NCBI GenBank assembly: GCA_022706765.1
Contig: JAKJBX010000010.1
Span: forward strand, 1-64,000
Direction: 5' to 3'
From: Bacillota bacterium
GTDB taxonomy: Bacteria > Bacillota > Clostridia > Monoglobales > Firm-18
DNA length: 64,000 bases
The position numbers and the translations under genes were made by a program. This document shows positions 18,931 through 27,054 of this stretch, piece by piece; within the stretch, counting starts at the first letter, position 1, and each line of letters opens with the position of its first letter. The notes beneath the pieces are model-generated. The model ran no database searches. It was not told the origin of the DNA and saw only the letters and a list, made by a program, of their open reading frames with translations.

Positions 18931-19059
18931 ATGGGATGCAATAACGGCGGGCTCTTCGGGGGCAATAACGACTGGATTTGGATCATCATCGCTATCTTCA
19001 TCATTATGTGCCTGTGCGACAACGGAGGCATTTTCGGGAACAACGACTGTTGCTGCTGA
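18931..19059 (+). CDS. Small Gly/Asn/Cys-rich membrane peptide (YjcZ/sporulation-peptide-like)
   Basis: A 42-residue frame starts ATG 18931, with AGGAGG ideally placed upstream. The peptide begins MGCNNGGLFGGNNDWIW, has one hydrophobic helix (IIIAIFIIMCLC) and ends NGGIFGNNDCCC. Symmetric GG(L/I)FG-N motifs flank the helix. Such architecture is like short sporulation membrane peptides of the YjcZ type, but I cannot confirm the family. Its neighbours, the convergent spmB and spmA, support a sporulation role. Six cysteines in 42 residues is unusual. Confidence 0.7.
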   Translation: MGCNNGGLFGGNNDWIWIIIAIFIIMCLCDNGGIFGNNDCCC

Positions 19060-19067
19060 CACACATA

Positions 19068-19589
19068 TCATCCGAGCATTAACCTGACAACATAGACACT
19101 CGCGATCATACCGCAAAGGTCTGCCAAAAGCGCGGCCTTTACGGTATAGCGGGTGTCCTTCATATTGACGCAGCCGAAGTAGACGGCAAGGGTGTAAAAG
19201 GTGGTTTCGGTCGACCCCATCATCACCGAGGCGCACCTGCCCAAAAAAGAGTCGGCGCCGTGCTGGGTCAGCAAATCCCGGACAAGCGCCAGCGAGGCGC
19301 TGCCTGATATCGGACGCATCAGCGCCAGCGGCGCAAGCTCCTTCGGAAAGCTGATGACCGACAAAAGCGGTGAGATCAGCGACGTCAGCATTTCGAGGGC
19401 GCCGGATGCCCTGAACATCGTGATCGCCACGAGCAGCGCAATGAGCGACGGCAGTATGCGTACGCTGGTTTCCAGTCCGTCCTTTGCGCCGTCGATAAAA
19501 CATTCAAAGGTCTTGATCCCTCTTGACATGCCGAATGCAACGATGCCAAAGATCATGAGCGGTATTGCGGCGGCGGATATGTATTGCAT
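19068..19589 (-). CDS. spmB: Spore maturation protein SpmB
   Basis: SpmB with SpmA is needed for spore core dehydration. The sequence is a nucleoside-recognition (Gate) domain membrane protein with several helices, and conserved features such as GAKDGLETSVRILPSL, LMRPISGSASLAL and MMGSTETTFYTLAVYFG. The last block is the strongest family signature. The length (173 residues) is normal. It follows spmA after a 4-nt gap and ends convergently with the small peptide gene. Confidence 0.94.
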   Translation of the reverse strand: MQYISAAAIPLMIFGIVAFGMSRGIKTFECFIDGAKDGLETSVRILPSLIALLVAITMFRASGALEMLTSLISPLLSVISFPKELAPLALMRPISGSASLALVRDLLTQHGADSFLGRCASVMMGSTETTFYTLAVYFGCVNMKDTRYTVKAALLADLCGMIASVYVVRLMLG

Positions 19590-19593
19590 GGGT

Positions 19594-20160
19594 CTACTCC
19601 TTCAACGCGAAAAGTTTGGCTGCCGTCACGGCAACGGCCAGCGTGATCACGCTGACGATCCAGACAGGGATGATGATTTCGTAAGGGTTTGAAGCGCCCT
19701 GGCGCAGTGCGATGACCGTTGAGGGAATCAGCTGCAACGACGCGGTATTGATGACGGCAAACATACACATCTCATGGCTTGCCACCTGACTTTTGCTGAT
19801 GCGGGAAAGCTCCTTCATCGCCTTTAATCCGAGCGGTGTTGCAGCGTTTGCCATACCGAAAATATTGGCGACCATGTTCATCACGATGGCATCAAGCGCT
19901 TCGCTGTCCCTGGGCAGACGTGGAAACAAAAACCGGGTCAGCGGCCGCAAAAGCTTGGAAAACAGCGCAATGACGCCCGCGTGCTGGGCGATTTTCATAA
20001 TCCCCGTCCACAGGCACATCACCCCAAGCAGCGACAGCGACAGCGTGACCGCCTCCGTTGCGCCCTGCATCGCCGCATTTGCGACCTCCTCTACCCTGCC
20101 GAACAAAAATGCCGCCGCAATCGAAACCGTCATCAATCCGCCCCAGATGTAGTTAATCAT
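19594..20160 (-). CDS. spmA: Spore maturation protein SpmA
   Basis: This is the partner of SpmB in spore core dehydration. The membrane protein has the Gate-domain block LLGVMCLWTGIMKIAQHAG, MVANIFGMANAATPLGLKAM and the late segment NTASLQLIPSTVIALR. I start at ATG 20160 (MINYIWGG), giving 188 residues; the upstream frame extension lacks family similarity. It is transcribed just before spmB as a two-gene operon. Confidence 0.94.
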   Translation of the reverse strand: MINYIWGGLMTVSIAAAFLFGRVEEVANAAMQGATEAVTLSLSLLGVMCLWTGIMKIAQHAGVIALFSKLLRPLTRFLFPRLPRDSEALDAIVMNMVANIFGMANAATPLGLKAMKELSRISKSQVASHEMCMFAVINTASLQLIPSTVIALRQGASNPYEIIIPVWIVSVITLAVAVTAAKLFALKE

Positions 20161-20303
20161 ATGCGCTACCCCACAATATATTGAAATTTCTGCATAAATT
20201 TGGTGATTATTTTTGCGCAAACGTTTGTGATTGACGAGCGCTTATAAAAATATATGCAATATGTTAAAATTAAATTACAATTTAAAAAAGTGCACAAAAA
20301 TGG

Positions 20304-20332
20304 TTGACTTATTTTGGTAATTGTGGTAGAAT
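20304..20332 (+). promoter_or_regulatory. Promoter of the AbrB/SpoVT-type gene
   Basis: TTGACT (20304-20309) and TAGAAT (20327-20332) are 17 nt apart, upstream of the AbrB-family start. Confidence 0.6.
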
Positions 20333-20366
20333 GGTGTCGAAGCCAAAAGATAAAGGAGGGGTCATT

Positions 20367-20606
20367 ATGAAATCAACGGGTATCGTAAGGAAAGTTGACG
20401 AACTGGGACGAATCGTTCTTCCAATTGAACTGCGTCGCACACTGGGCATCAACATCAAAGATTCATTGGAAATTTCCGTTAACGGAAATCAAGTCATTCT
20501 GTCCAAGTACGAACCGGCCTGTATTTTTTGCGGCAATGCTAAGGATGTTATTACATTTAAGGAAAAGAAAATTTGCCCAAAATGTGCAGCAGAGATAAGC
20601 AAGTAA
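20367..20606 (+). CDS. AbrB/SpoVT-family transition-state regulator with zinc-ribbon tail
   Basis: This 79-residue protein has the AbrB swapped-hairpin DNA-binding domain: MKSTGIVRKVDELGRIVLPIELRRTL with the RIVLP-ELR signature, then DSLEISV and the closing strand. The short C-terminal part carries CIFC...CPKC, a probable zinc ribbon replacing the usual dimerisation tail. AAAGGAGGGG precedes ATG 20367. The likely role is a global regulator of stationary phase or sporulation. It stands alone after its own promoter. Confidence 0.92.
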   Translation: MKSTGIVRKVDELGRIVLPIELRRTLGINIKDSLEISVNGNQVILSKYEPACIFCGNAKDVITFKEKKICPKCAAEISK

Positions 20607-20624
20607 GTAAACGCATCGGGCGTC

Positions 20625-20686
20625 TTGACAACGCAGTTTAAATAATGTTATAATTGGTTAGCCGGCTAAATATTAGCGCGCTAACC
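20625..20686 (+). promoter_or_regulatory. Promoter with tandem palindromic operators for the marR-ABC operon
   Basis: TTGACA (20625-20630) and TATAAT (20649-20654) are 18 nt apart. Immediately downstream are two perfect 12-bp palindromes, TTAGCCGGCTAA (20658-20669) and TTAGCGCGCTAA (20673-20684), themselves within a larger dyad. They cover the expected start site, an ideal place for MarR repression. Confidence 0.75.
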
Positions 20687-20696
20687 TTTCTTTTTT

Positions 20697-20763
20697 TTCA
20701 TAAGGAGAAATAAAATTTCTCCTTATGAACGTTAATCCATTCCTTGGCAAAGGCTTCCGGCGA
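20697..20763. repeat. Dispersed hairpin repeat, copy E
   Basis: Hairpin arms 20697-20711 and 20715-20729 (CATAAGGAGAAAT, loop AAA, ATTTCTCCTTATG) are followed by the core ATCCATTCCTTGGCAAAGGC. The adjacent TTCC-GGCGA-GGAA could form the second hairpin. This copy is in the 5' leader of the marR operon. Confidence 0.78.
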
Positions 20764-20880
20764 GGAACTTATTACAACACACAAAGCAAAAAGCATCAAT
20801 AAAAGTAATGATTTCCTTGGTAATAGGCGGCATAAACAGGCGCTTTGTTATCAAGGGCTATATTTAAAGAGGTGATCATT

Positions 20881-21321
20881 ATGCAGGACCAGGACATGAG
20901 CAGTCAAATCGTCAAGTCGCTGATGCACATTCCGAGGCTTTACAAAATCGAAATGAGCAAACATTTCTCGGACATCGACATCTTCGGCTGTCAGGTGCCG
21001 ATGCTGCACTATCTGTCAAAGAACGGCGGCGCCACGCAGCGTGCGCTCGCCGAAGAGTTTCGTGTCGCCGCACCGACGATGACCGCCATGCTCAAACGCC
21101 TTGAAAATGCCGGCTTTATCAAAAGGCTGCCGGATCAAAGTGATGCGCGGATCATGCGTGTGTCGCTGACCGACAAAGGGATTGTGACCGAGCAAAAGAC
21201 CAAGGAAGCTTTTAAAGCCATTCAGCAGGAGCTGCTGTCGGGATTTGACGATGCCGAAAAAGTTCAGTTTCTTGCTTACCTGCAACGCATCACGTCAAGT
21301 CTCAGGGGGTTGTCTGATTGA
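20881..21321 (+). CDS. MarR-family transcriptional regulator
   Basis: This is a winged-helix repressor of 146 residues. The helix-turn-helix spans ATQRALAEEFRVAAPTMTAM, followed by LKRLENAGFIKRLPDQSDARIMRVSLTDKG, the classical MarR wing. ATG 20881 follows GAGGTGAT. It heads an operon with two ABC exporter half-transporters, so it probably senses a drug or metabolite exported by them and represses its own promoter through the palindromes at 20658-20684. Confidence 0.93.
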   Translation: MQDQDMSSQIVKSLMHIPRLYKIEMSKHFSDIDIFGCQVPMLHYLSKNGGATQRALAEEFRVAAPTMTAMLKRLENAGFIKRLPDQSDARIMRVSLTDKGIVTEQKTKEAFKAIQQELLSGFDDAEKVQFLAYLQRITSSLRGLSD

Positions 21322-23039
21322 AAAAACTGTTAAGATTTTTAAAGCCATATATGTGGTACGTCATTGCGGCGCCACTGTTTATGGTCATGGAGGTGGCATT
21401 CGAGCTGCAACAGCCTCGCCTGATGAGCCAAATCGTCGACATCGGCATCAAAAATTCCGACATGTCGTATGTTTGGATAACGGGCACAAAGATGATCGCA
21501 GTTGCGCTGTTAATTTCGCTGGGCGGTATTGGCTGCGGCTATTTCTCGTCCAAGGCGGGGCAGTGGTTTGCCACCGACCTGCGAAACGAGATGTTTACGA
21601 AAATCCAGTCTTTCAGCTTTGCCGACATTGACAAGTTCAAATCCGCCTCGCTGATCACCCGCCTCACCAACGACGTGACCGCCGTGCAGATGATGGTGAT
21701 GATGGGGCTGCGGATCATGGTGCGGGCGCCGCTGGTCAGCGTCGGCGGGTTTATCATGGCGGCAAGCATCAATCCGAAGCTCTCGGTCGTGCTTGCCCTC
21801 TCCCTTCCTCTGCTCTTTGTTGTGATTGTGCTGGTCATCCGCAGCAGCTTTCCTCTCTTTAAAGTCGTTCAGGAAAAGCTCGACAGGGTCAACGCCGTCA
21901 TGCGTGAGAACCTCAGCGGCGTACGTGTCATCAAAGCGTTTGTGCGTGCCGATTATGAGAAAAAGCGTTTTGACGACGCCAATGACGACCTGACACAAAT
22001 GGGCGTAACGGCGGGCAGGATCACTGCCGTCGGTATGCCGGTCATGCGTATGATCATGAACGTCACCATCATCGGCATCCTTTGGTACGGCGGATTTTTA
22101 GCAAAGGCGGGCGATATTGAGGTCGGCAAAATCATCGCGTACATCAACTATGCCACGCAAATTATGTTTTCGTTCATGATGCTGGCGTTCCTGTTCGTTT
22201 TTGTGTCGAGGGCGTACGCTTCCGCAGCCCGTATCAATGAGGTGCTCGATACCGTGCCGTCGATGAAAGACGCCGAAAATCCTGCCACCAAACCAATAGA
22301 GAATGGCGTTATCCAGTTCAAAAACGTGTCCTTTTCGTACAACGGCAGCAATGAGGAGCTGAAAAACATCGACCTGACGATCCATCAGGGCGAAACCGTC
22401 GCCATATTGGGCGAAACGGGTTCGGGGAAAACGACGCTGGTCAGCCTGATACCCAGGCTTTATGACGTGTCGGAGGGTCAGGTTTTGATCGACAGCACCG
22501 ACGTTCGGGATTATGACATCAGGGTGCTGCGGCGTGACATCGGGGTGGTCTTGCAGGACACCGTTCTGTTCACCGGCTCCGTCGCCGACAATATTCGCTG
22601 GGGTAACCAGTCGGCGGACGACATGCAGATCCGTGAGGCAGCCATGTTGTCACAGGCAAGCGAATTTTTGGAGCAGATCCCCGACGGCTATGACACCATG
22701 GTGGGACAGCGGGGAGTCGGGCTTTCCGGCGGTCAAAAGCAGAGGGTCGCCATCGCACGCGCCGTCATCAAGCAGCCTAAGATACTAATCATGGACGACA
22801 GCACAAGTGCGGTGGATGTGATGACCGAGGTCAAAATCCAGCAGGCGTTCCGTGAAAAGCTCGCCGGCTGTACCAACGTCATCATTGCACAGCGCATCAG
22901 CACGGCGCTTGACGCCGACAGGATCATCGTCTTAAAGGACGGTCAGATCGCACAGCAGGGAACACATGAAGAGCTGATCAGGCAAGAGGGCATCTACCTC
23001 GAAATCTACCGGTCGCAGCTCGGAACGGAGGGAATATAA
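21318..23039 (+). CDS. ABC exporter half-transporter with degenerate ATPase site
   Basis: This 573-residue protein has an N-terminal six-helix membrane domain and a C-terminal nucleotide-binding domain. Walker A is GETGSGKTT and the signature is VGLSGGQKQR. The Walker B catalytic Glu is replaced (ILIMDDSTSA) and the H-loop His is Gln (IIAQRIST). This is the degenerate half of heterodimeric exporters of the TM287/288, LmrCD or YheI/YheH type. The start is TTG 21318, overlapping the marR stop; GGGGG precedes it. The next gene is its partner. Confidence 0.94.
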   Translation: MKKLLRFLKPYMWYVIAAPLFMVMEVAFELQQPRLMSQIVDIGIKNSDMSYVWITGTKMIAVALLISLGGIGCGYFSSKAGQWFATDLRNEMFTKIQSFSFADIDKFKSASLITRLTNDVTAVQMMVMMGLRIMVRAPLVSVGGFIMAASINPKLSVVLALSLPLLFVVIVLVIRSSFPLFKVVQEKLDRVNAVMRENLSGVRVIKAFVRADYEKKRFDDANDDLTQMGVTAGRITAVGMPVMRMIMNVTIIGILWYGGFLAKAGDIEVGKIIAYINYATQIMFSFMMLAFLFVFVSRAYASAARINEVLDTVPSMKDAENPATKPIENGVIQFKNVSFSYNGSNEELKNIDLTIHQGETVAILGETGSGKTTLVSLIPRLYDVSEGQVLIDSTDVRDYDIRVLRRDIGVVLQDTVLFTGSVADNIRWGNQSADDMQIREAAMLSQASEFLEQIPDGYDTMVGQRGVGLSGGQKQRVAIARAVIKQPKILIMDDSTSAVDVMTEVKIQQAFREKLAGCTNVIIAQRISTALDADRIIVLKDGQIAQQGTHEELIRQEGIYLEIYRSQLGTEGI

Positions 23040-24844
23040 TGCCGCCGCCAATTATGGGGAACCGTGGAGGCAATCATCACGGTATGCCCGTTTCAAAGGC
23101 ACGCAATGTCTCGGGAACACTCAGACGCATCTGGTCTTATGTGGCAAAGTCACCCCGTTTGCTGACGCTGATCTGTCTTTTGGTCGTCGTCAGCACCTAT
23201 ACGACGGTTTTAGGCACCTCGCTCATCGGTCAGGCGATCGACAAATATATCATAACCTTTGACTTTGCTGGACTGGCGCAGTTTTCAGTCTGGGTTATCG
23301 CCATTTTTGCCGTGTCCGCTGCGGCGACATGGCTGCAAATGCGGCTCGTGGTCAGCGTTGCGCAAAATACCATCCGCGACATCCGGCAGGATTTGTTCTA
23401 TAAGCTGCACACCCTGCCGATCGTCTATTTTGACAGGCATACCCACGGTGAGCTGATGAGCAGGCTGGCAAACGACGTCGACAACGTGGGTCAGACGCTG
23501 AACCAATCGCTGATCCAATTCGTGTCGAGCATCCTGACCGTTCTGATGACCGTAACGGCAATGCTGCTCATCAGCCCTGTGCTGACCATCATCGCCCTGC
23601 TTATCCTGCCGGCAAGCATTTTCGTCACCAAAAGCATCGCCCAATTTTCGAGGCGGTACTTTTCATTGCAGCAGCGGGGGCTCGGAGATCTGAACGGCTT
23701 GATCGAAGAAACCATCAGCGGACAGCGGGTCGTTAAGGTGTTCGGACGTGAGCGCATCGTCATTGACGAGTTCGTCAAAAAAAATAACGCACTGAAAGAC
23801 GCCGGCTTTAAGGCACAGTTTTTCTCGGGCATCATCTACCCGCTGATGAACTCGCTCAACAACCTCGGCTTTGCGCTGATCGCCGTCACCGGCGGCTGGC
23901 TCGCCGTCACGGGCTATGCCGGACTGACCATCGGCAAAATTTCCAACATGCTCATCTTTTCACGCCAGCTTTCGCAGCCGATCGTGGAAATATCCAACCT
24001 TTACGGCACTCTGCAATCGGCAATCGCCGGTGCGGAGCGTGTCTTTGAGGTCATCGACGAGCCCGCCGAGCTGTCGGACGGCAAGCTCGTGGACAAAAGC
24101 ACACTGCGGGGGAATGTGGAATTCCAAAACGTCACCTTCGCCTATAAAAAAGGCGAGAATGTTTTGGAAAACGTGTCCATCTCCGCCAAGCAGGGCAGCA
24201 CCGTTGCGCTGGTCGGTCCGACCGGGGCGGGCAAAACCACCATCGTCAACCTGCTCACACGCTTTTACGACGTTGACGAAGGGGCTATCACGCTCGACGG
24301 CGAGGACATCAGGACGCTTGACCGCAGGACACTCCGGCAAAATCTTGGCATGGTCTTGCAGGACACCTACCTCTTCTCCGCCTCCATCCGTGAAAACATC
24401 CGCTACGGACGGCTGAACGCCACCGACGAGGAAGTCGAGCAGGCGGCGATGCTGGCAAACGTGCACCGTTTCATCTCGCACCTGCCAAACGGTTACGACA
24501 CGGTTTTAGCCGACGGCGGCGAGGGAATCAGCCAGGGGCAGCGGCAGCTGATCGCCATCGCCCGCGTGATGCTTGCCGACCCGTCGGTGCTCATCCTAGA
24601 CGAAGCGACCAGCAGCATCGACACCCGCACAGAAAAGCACATCCAGCAGGCGCTGCTGACCCTGATGAACGGCAGGACCAGCTTTGTCATCGCCCACCGC
24701 CTCAGCACCATACGGGACGCGGACGAAATTTTGGTCATCAACCACGGGCGGATCATCGAGCGGGGCAACCACGACACGCTTTATGCACAAAAGGGTTTTT
24801 ATTATAATTTATACACCAGCCAGTTCAAACGAGTAGCGGGGTAA
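23039..24844 (+). CDS. ABC exporter half-transporter, catalytically canonical partner
   Basis: This is the second half of the heterodimeric exporter, 601 residues. It has a six-helix exporter domain with SVAQNTIRDIRQDLFYKL, then an ATPase with GPTGAGKTT (Walker A), GISQGQRQL (variant signature), VLILDEATSSID (Walker B with Glu) and FVIAHRLST (H-loop His). The variant signature GISQGQ pairs with the degenerate site of the partner. ATG 23039 overlaps the previous stop as TAATG. A terminator follows the gene. Confidence 0.95.
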   Translation: MPPPIMGNRGGNHHGMPVSKARNVSGTLRRIWSYVAKSPRLLTLICLLVVVSTYTTVLGTSLIGQAIDKYIITFDFAGLAQFSVWVIAIFAVSAAATWLQMRLVVSVAQNTIRDIRQDLFYKLHTLPIVYFDRHTHGELMSRLANDVDNVGQTLNQSLIQFVSSILTVLMTVTAMLLISPVLTIIALLILPASIFVTKSIAQFSRRYFSLQQRGLGDLNGLIEETISGQRVVKVFGRERIVIDEFVKKNNALKDAGFKAQFFSGIIYPLMNSLNNLGFALIAVTGGWLAVTGYAGLTIGKISNMLIFSRQLSQPIVEISNLYGTLQSAIAGAERVFEVIDEPAELSDGKLVDKSTLRGNVEFQNVTFAYKKGENVLENVSISAKQGSTVALVGPTGAGKTTIVNLLTRFYDVDEGAITLDGEDIRTLDRRTLRQNLGMVLQDTYLFSASIRENIRYGRLNATDEEVEQAAMLANVHRFISHLPNGYDTVLADGGEGISQGQRQLIAIARVMLADPSVLILDEATSSIDTRTEKHIQQALLTLMNGRTSFVIAHRLSTIRDADEILVINHGRIIERGNHDTLYAQKGFYYNLYTSQFKRVAG

Positions 24845-24846
24845 CA

Positions 24847-24875
24847 TTTTCCCGGGACAAAATGTCCCGGGAAAA
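24847..24875 (+). terminator. Terminator after the ABC exporter operon
   Basis: TTTTCCCGGGACA (24847-24859) pairs perfectly with TGTCCCGGGAAAA (24863-24875) across AAA, followed by a TTTTCTT run. Confidence 0.8.
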
Positions 24876-24892
24876 TTTTCTTCAAAACAGTC

Positions 24893-24936
24893 TTGACAAC
24901 AGAAACGTATTATTGTATTATAACATCAGTACAATA
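24893..24936 (+). promoter_or_regulatory. Promoter and probable operator of the GntR-ABC operon
   Basis: TTGACA (24893-24898) and TATTAT (24916-24921) are 17 nt apart. TATTGTA (24911-24917) and TACAATA (24930-24936) form an inverted repeat spanning the -10, as expected for a YtrA-type GntR autorepressor. Confidence 0.65.
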
Positions 24937-24950
24937 AGGAGGTGTGCATT

Positions 24951-25319
24951 ATGTCATGGGCTTTTGACAACAGCGTTCCCATCTATATTCAGATCATCGA
25001 CAGGATCAAGCTTCTGATTATATCCGGGAAGCTGGCGCCGGGCGAAAAAATTGCGTCGGTACGTGACCTTGCCGAGGAATCCGGCGTGAATCCCAACACG
25101 ATGCAGCGTGCGCTGACCGAGCTTGAGCGCGAGGGGCTGATCCATTCCGTTCGGACAAGCGGCAAATTTGTGACCGAGGACGGCGATTCGGTGAGGCAAC
25201 TGCGGGAAAAAATGGCGCAGGAAAAAATCGAAGCGCTGTTCTCGTCACTGACCGGGCTGCGTTATTCCCGTGAGGAAATCGCAAAATTAGTAAGCGAAAG
25301 GGTGAATCAAAATGGCTGA
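24951..25319 (+). CDS. GntR-family (YtrA subfamily) transcriptional regulator
   Basis: A 122-residue protein with the GntR winged helix (PIYIQIIDRIKLLIISGKLAPGEKIASVRDLAEESGVNPNTMQRAL) and a short helical tail, as in YtrA. The start ATG 24951 follows AGGAGG. It is the first gene of an operon with an ABC ATPase and a permease, and the inverted repeat in its promoter is a likely autoregulatory site. Confidence 0.93.
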   Translation: MSWAFDNSVPIYIQIIDRIKLLIISGKLAPGEKIASVRDLAEESGVNPNTMQRALTELEREGLIHSVRTSGKFVTEDGDSVRQLREKMAQEKIEALFSSLTGLRYSREEIAKLVSERVNQNG

Positions 25320-26010
25320 GCTATTGAAATTTTCGGGCACAAGCAAGCTCTACGGCAGCAATATGGCGCTCAGTAACGTCAATCTGACGATAGAAAGCGG
25401 TAAGATCATCGGCCTGCTCGGTCCGAACGGCAGCGGCAAGACGACGATGCTCAAACTGGCAAACGGTCTTTTGCAGCCCACCTCAGGCGAGGTGCTGGTC
25501 GCGGGCATCAAGCCTAATCCCGCAACGAAAAGCATCGTGTCGTATCTGCCGGAGCGCACCTACTTGAACGATTGGATGAAGGTCGGGCAGCTACTCAATT
25601 TCTTTGCAGACTTTTACAAGGACTTTTCCATGGGAAAAGCGAAAAAGATGCTGGCGTCGCTGGATATCGACGAAAACGCCAAGCTGAAAACCCTGTCGAA
25701 GGGTACCAAGGAAAAGGTGCAGCTCATTTTGGTGATGAGCCGAAACGCCAGGCTGTATCTGCTCGATGAGCCGATCGGCGGCGTAGACCCCGCCGCAAGG
25801 GATTATATCCTGAGCACCATCCTCACCAACTACAACGAGGATGCGTCGGTGGTCATCTCGACCCACCTCATTTCCGACGTTGAAAAGGTGCTCGACGAAG
25901 TCATCTTTATTTCCAAAGGCGAAATCGCCCTCCACGACAGCGTGGACAATATCCGTGAGCAGCACGGTAAGTCGGTCGACGAGTTATTCAGGGAGGTGTT
26001 CAAATGTTAG
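25312..26010 (+). CDS. ABC transporter ATP-binding protein (YtrB-like)
   Basis: A 232-residue ATPase: Walker A GPNGSGKTTM, a short signature LSKGTKEKVQL instead of LSGGQ, Walker B LYLLDEPIGGVD and a switch His in VISTHL. The shape resembles ATPases of lantibiotic-resistance or YtrB-type exporters. The gene overlaps the GntR gene by 8 nt and the permease by 7 nt, so all three are co-translated. Substrate unknown; cell-envelope stress is the family association. Confidence 0.92.
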   Translation: MAELLKFSGTSKLYGSNMALSNVNLTIESGKIIGLLGPNGSGKTTMLKLANGLLQPTSGEVLVAGIKPNPATKSIVSYLPERTYLNDWMKVGQLLNFFADFYKDFSMGKAKKMLASLDIDENAKLKTLSKGTKEKVQLILVMSRNARLYLLDEPIGGVDPAARDYILSTILTNYNEDASVVISTHLISDVEKVLDEVIFISKGEIALHDSVDNIREQHGKSVDELFREVFKC

Positions 26011-26756
26011 GGAAGCTCTTAAAATATGAATTAAACGCCACGGGGCGCAAATTCCTTCCCCTCTACGGCGCAATTCTGATCGTTTCGCTGTTTGTGAGAA
26101 CAAGCTTTTTCAGCGGACAAAACGCTGCGCCGAAAACCCTGATTACCCTGCTGATCATTGGTCTGTTCGTTGCACTGGGCATCATCACGCTGATGACCAT
26201 TGTACAGCGGTTCCGCACCAACCTGCTGTCCGACGAGGGGTATCTGATGTTTACGCTGCCCGTTTCGACGGAAGTCTTGATTTGCTCCAAGATGATTGCG
26301 GCGCTGATTTGGGCGGTTTTCAGTGCGGTAGTGTCTGGTCTGTCGCTTTTCATCATCGGGCTAATAAATGATGTATTCAGCATTGCGGACATTCGCTATG
26401 CTCTGGCGATCCTAAGTCAGGAGCACATCCTGCTCGCCGTCACGGCTGTCGTCTGCGTCGCCACGCAGTTCATCTATTTTGTGCTGTTGGTGTATACGTC
26501 GCTGTCAGTTTCGCAAATTCCGGCTTTCAACAAGCACAGGGGGATCGTCTCGTTCGTGACGTTTATGGTCATCACGGTCGTTGTTAACGTGTTTATCGAA
26601 ATGTCGGTCAGCCAAATCTTCGGTCAGCGAAACCTTGCGGACATCGGCGAAATGACGGCATTGCTCGGGAACGCCGCGCTGGTCAACCTGTCGCTGGCAA
26701 TCCTCCTGTTCTTTGCGACGGACTTCATCCTCAAAAAGCGCCTGAACCTTGAATAG
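26004..26756 (+). CDS. ABC-2-type membrane permease of the GntR operon
   Basis: A 250-residue protein with about six hydrophobic segments (about 18-36, 45-65, 95-120, 135-160, 170-195, 220-243). The start is ATG 26004 inside the end of the ATPase gene. It is the membrane partner of the adjacent ATPase. No sequence feature indicates the substrate. Confidence 0.85.
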   Translation: MLGKLLKYELNATGRKFLPLYGAILIVSLFVRTSFFSGQNAAPKTLITLLIIGLFVALGIITLMTIVQRFRTNLLSDEGYLMFTLPVSTEVLICSKMIAALIWAVFSAVVSGLSLFIIGLINDVFSIADIRYALAILSQEHILLAVTAVVCVATQFIYFVLLVYTSLSVSQIPAFNKHRGIVSFVTFMVITVVVNVFIEMSVSQIFGQRNLADIGEMTALLGNAALVNLSLAILLFFATDFILKKRLNLE

Positions 26757-26775
26757 ACTAACCTTCATCAAAAAA

Positions 26776-26887
26776 AGCCGCCCCTTTGGGCGGCTATTGA
26801 CAGAGAAATTTCATGAAAATCATTAAAATAGCCGATTGAGAGAAAAAGAGATGTAACTATCTATCGAAACAGTTACATCTCTTTTTT
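26776..26887 (+). terminator. Two hairpins after the GntR-ABC operon
   Basis: AGCCGCCC-CTTT-GGGCGGCT (26776-26795) is followed by a weak T content. A second hairpin with 16-bp arms (26843-26858 and 26871-26886, AGAGATGTAACT...AGTTACATCTCT) has an A-run before and a T-run after, so it can terminate both ways. The stretch 26888-27054 shows nothing I can name. Confidence 0.7.
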
Positions 26888-27054
26888 GGATAACTGAAAC
26901 TTGATCAGCAATATAGTCCAATCCCCTAAATTCTTGTTCATACTTTTATAAGCATAATCGGGGCAACGTTGGATCCCTACGTTACGCTTGCCGCAGCTTA
27001 TGTCTTAATACTTATTATGCATCATCAATATGGGAACCTCACCAATTTTTACGC

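Noticed and set aside
18910-19503. 197-residue minus-strand frame over spmB
   Set aside because: It is out of frame with the clearly recognised SpmB sequence and full of Arg/Ala shadow composition.
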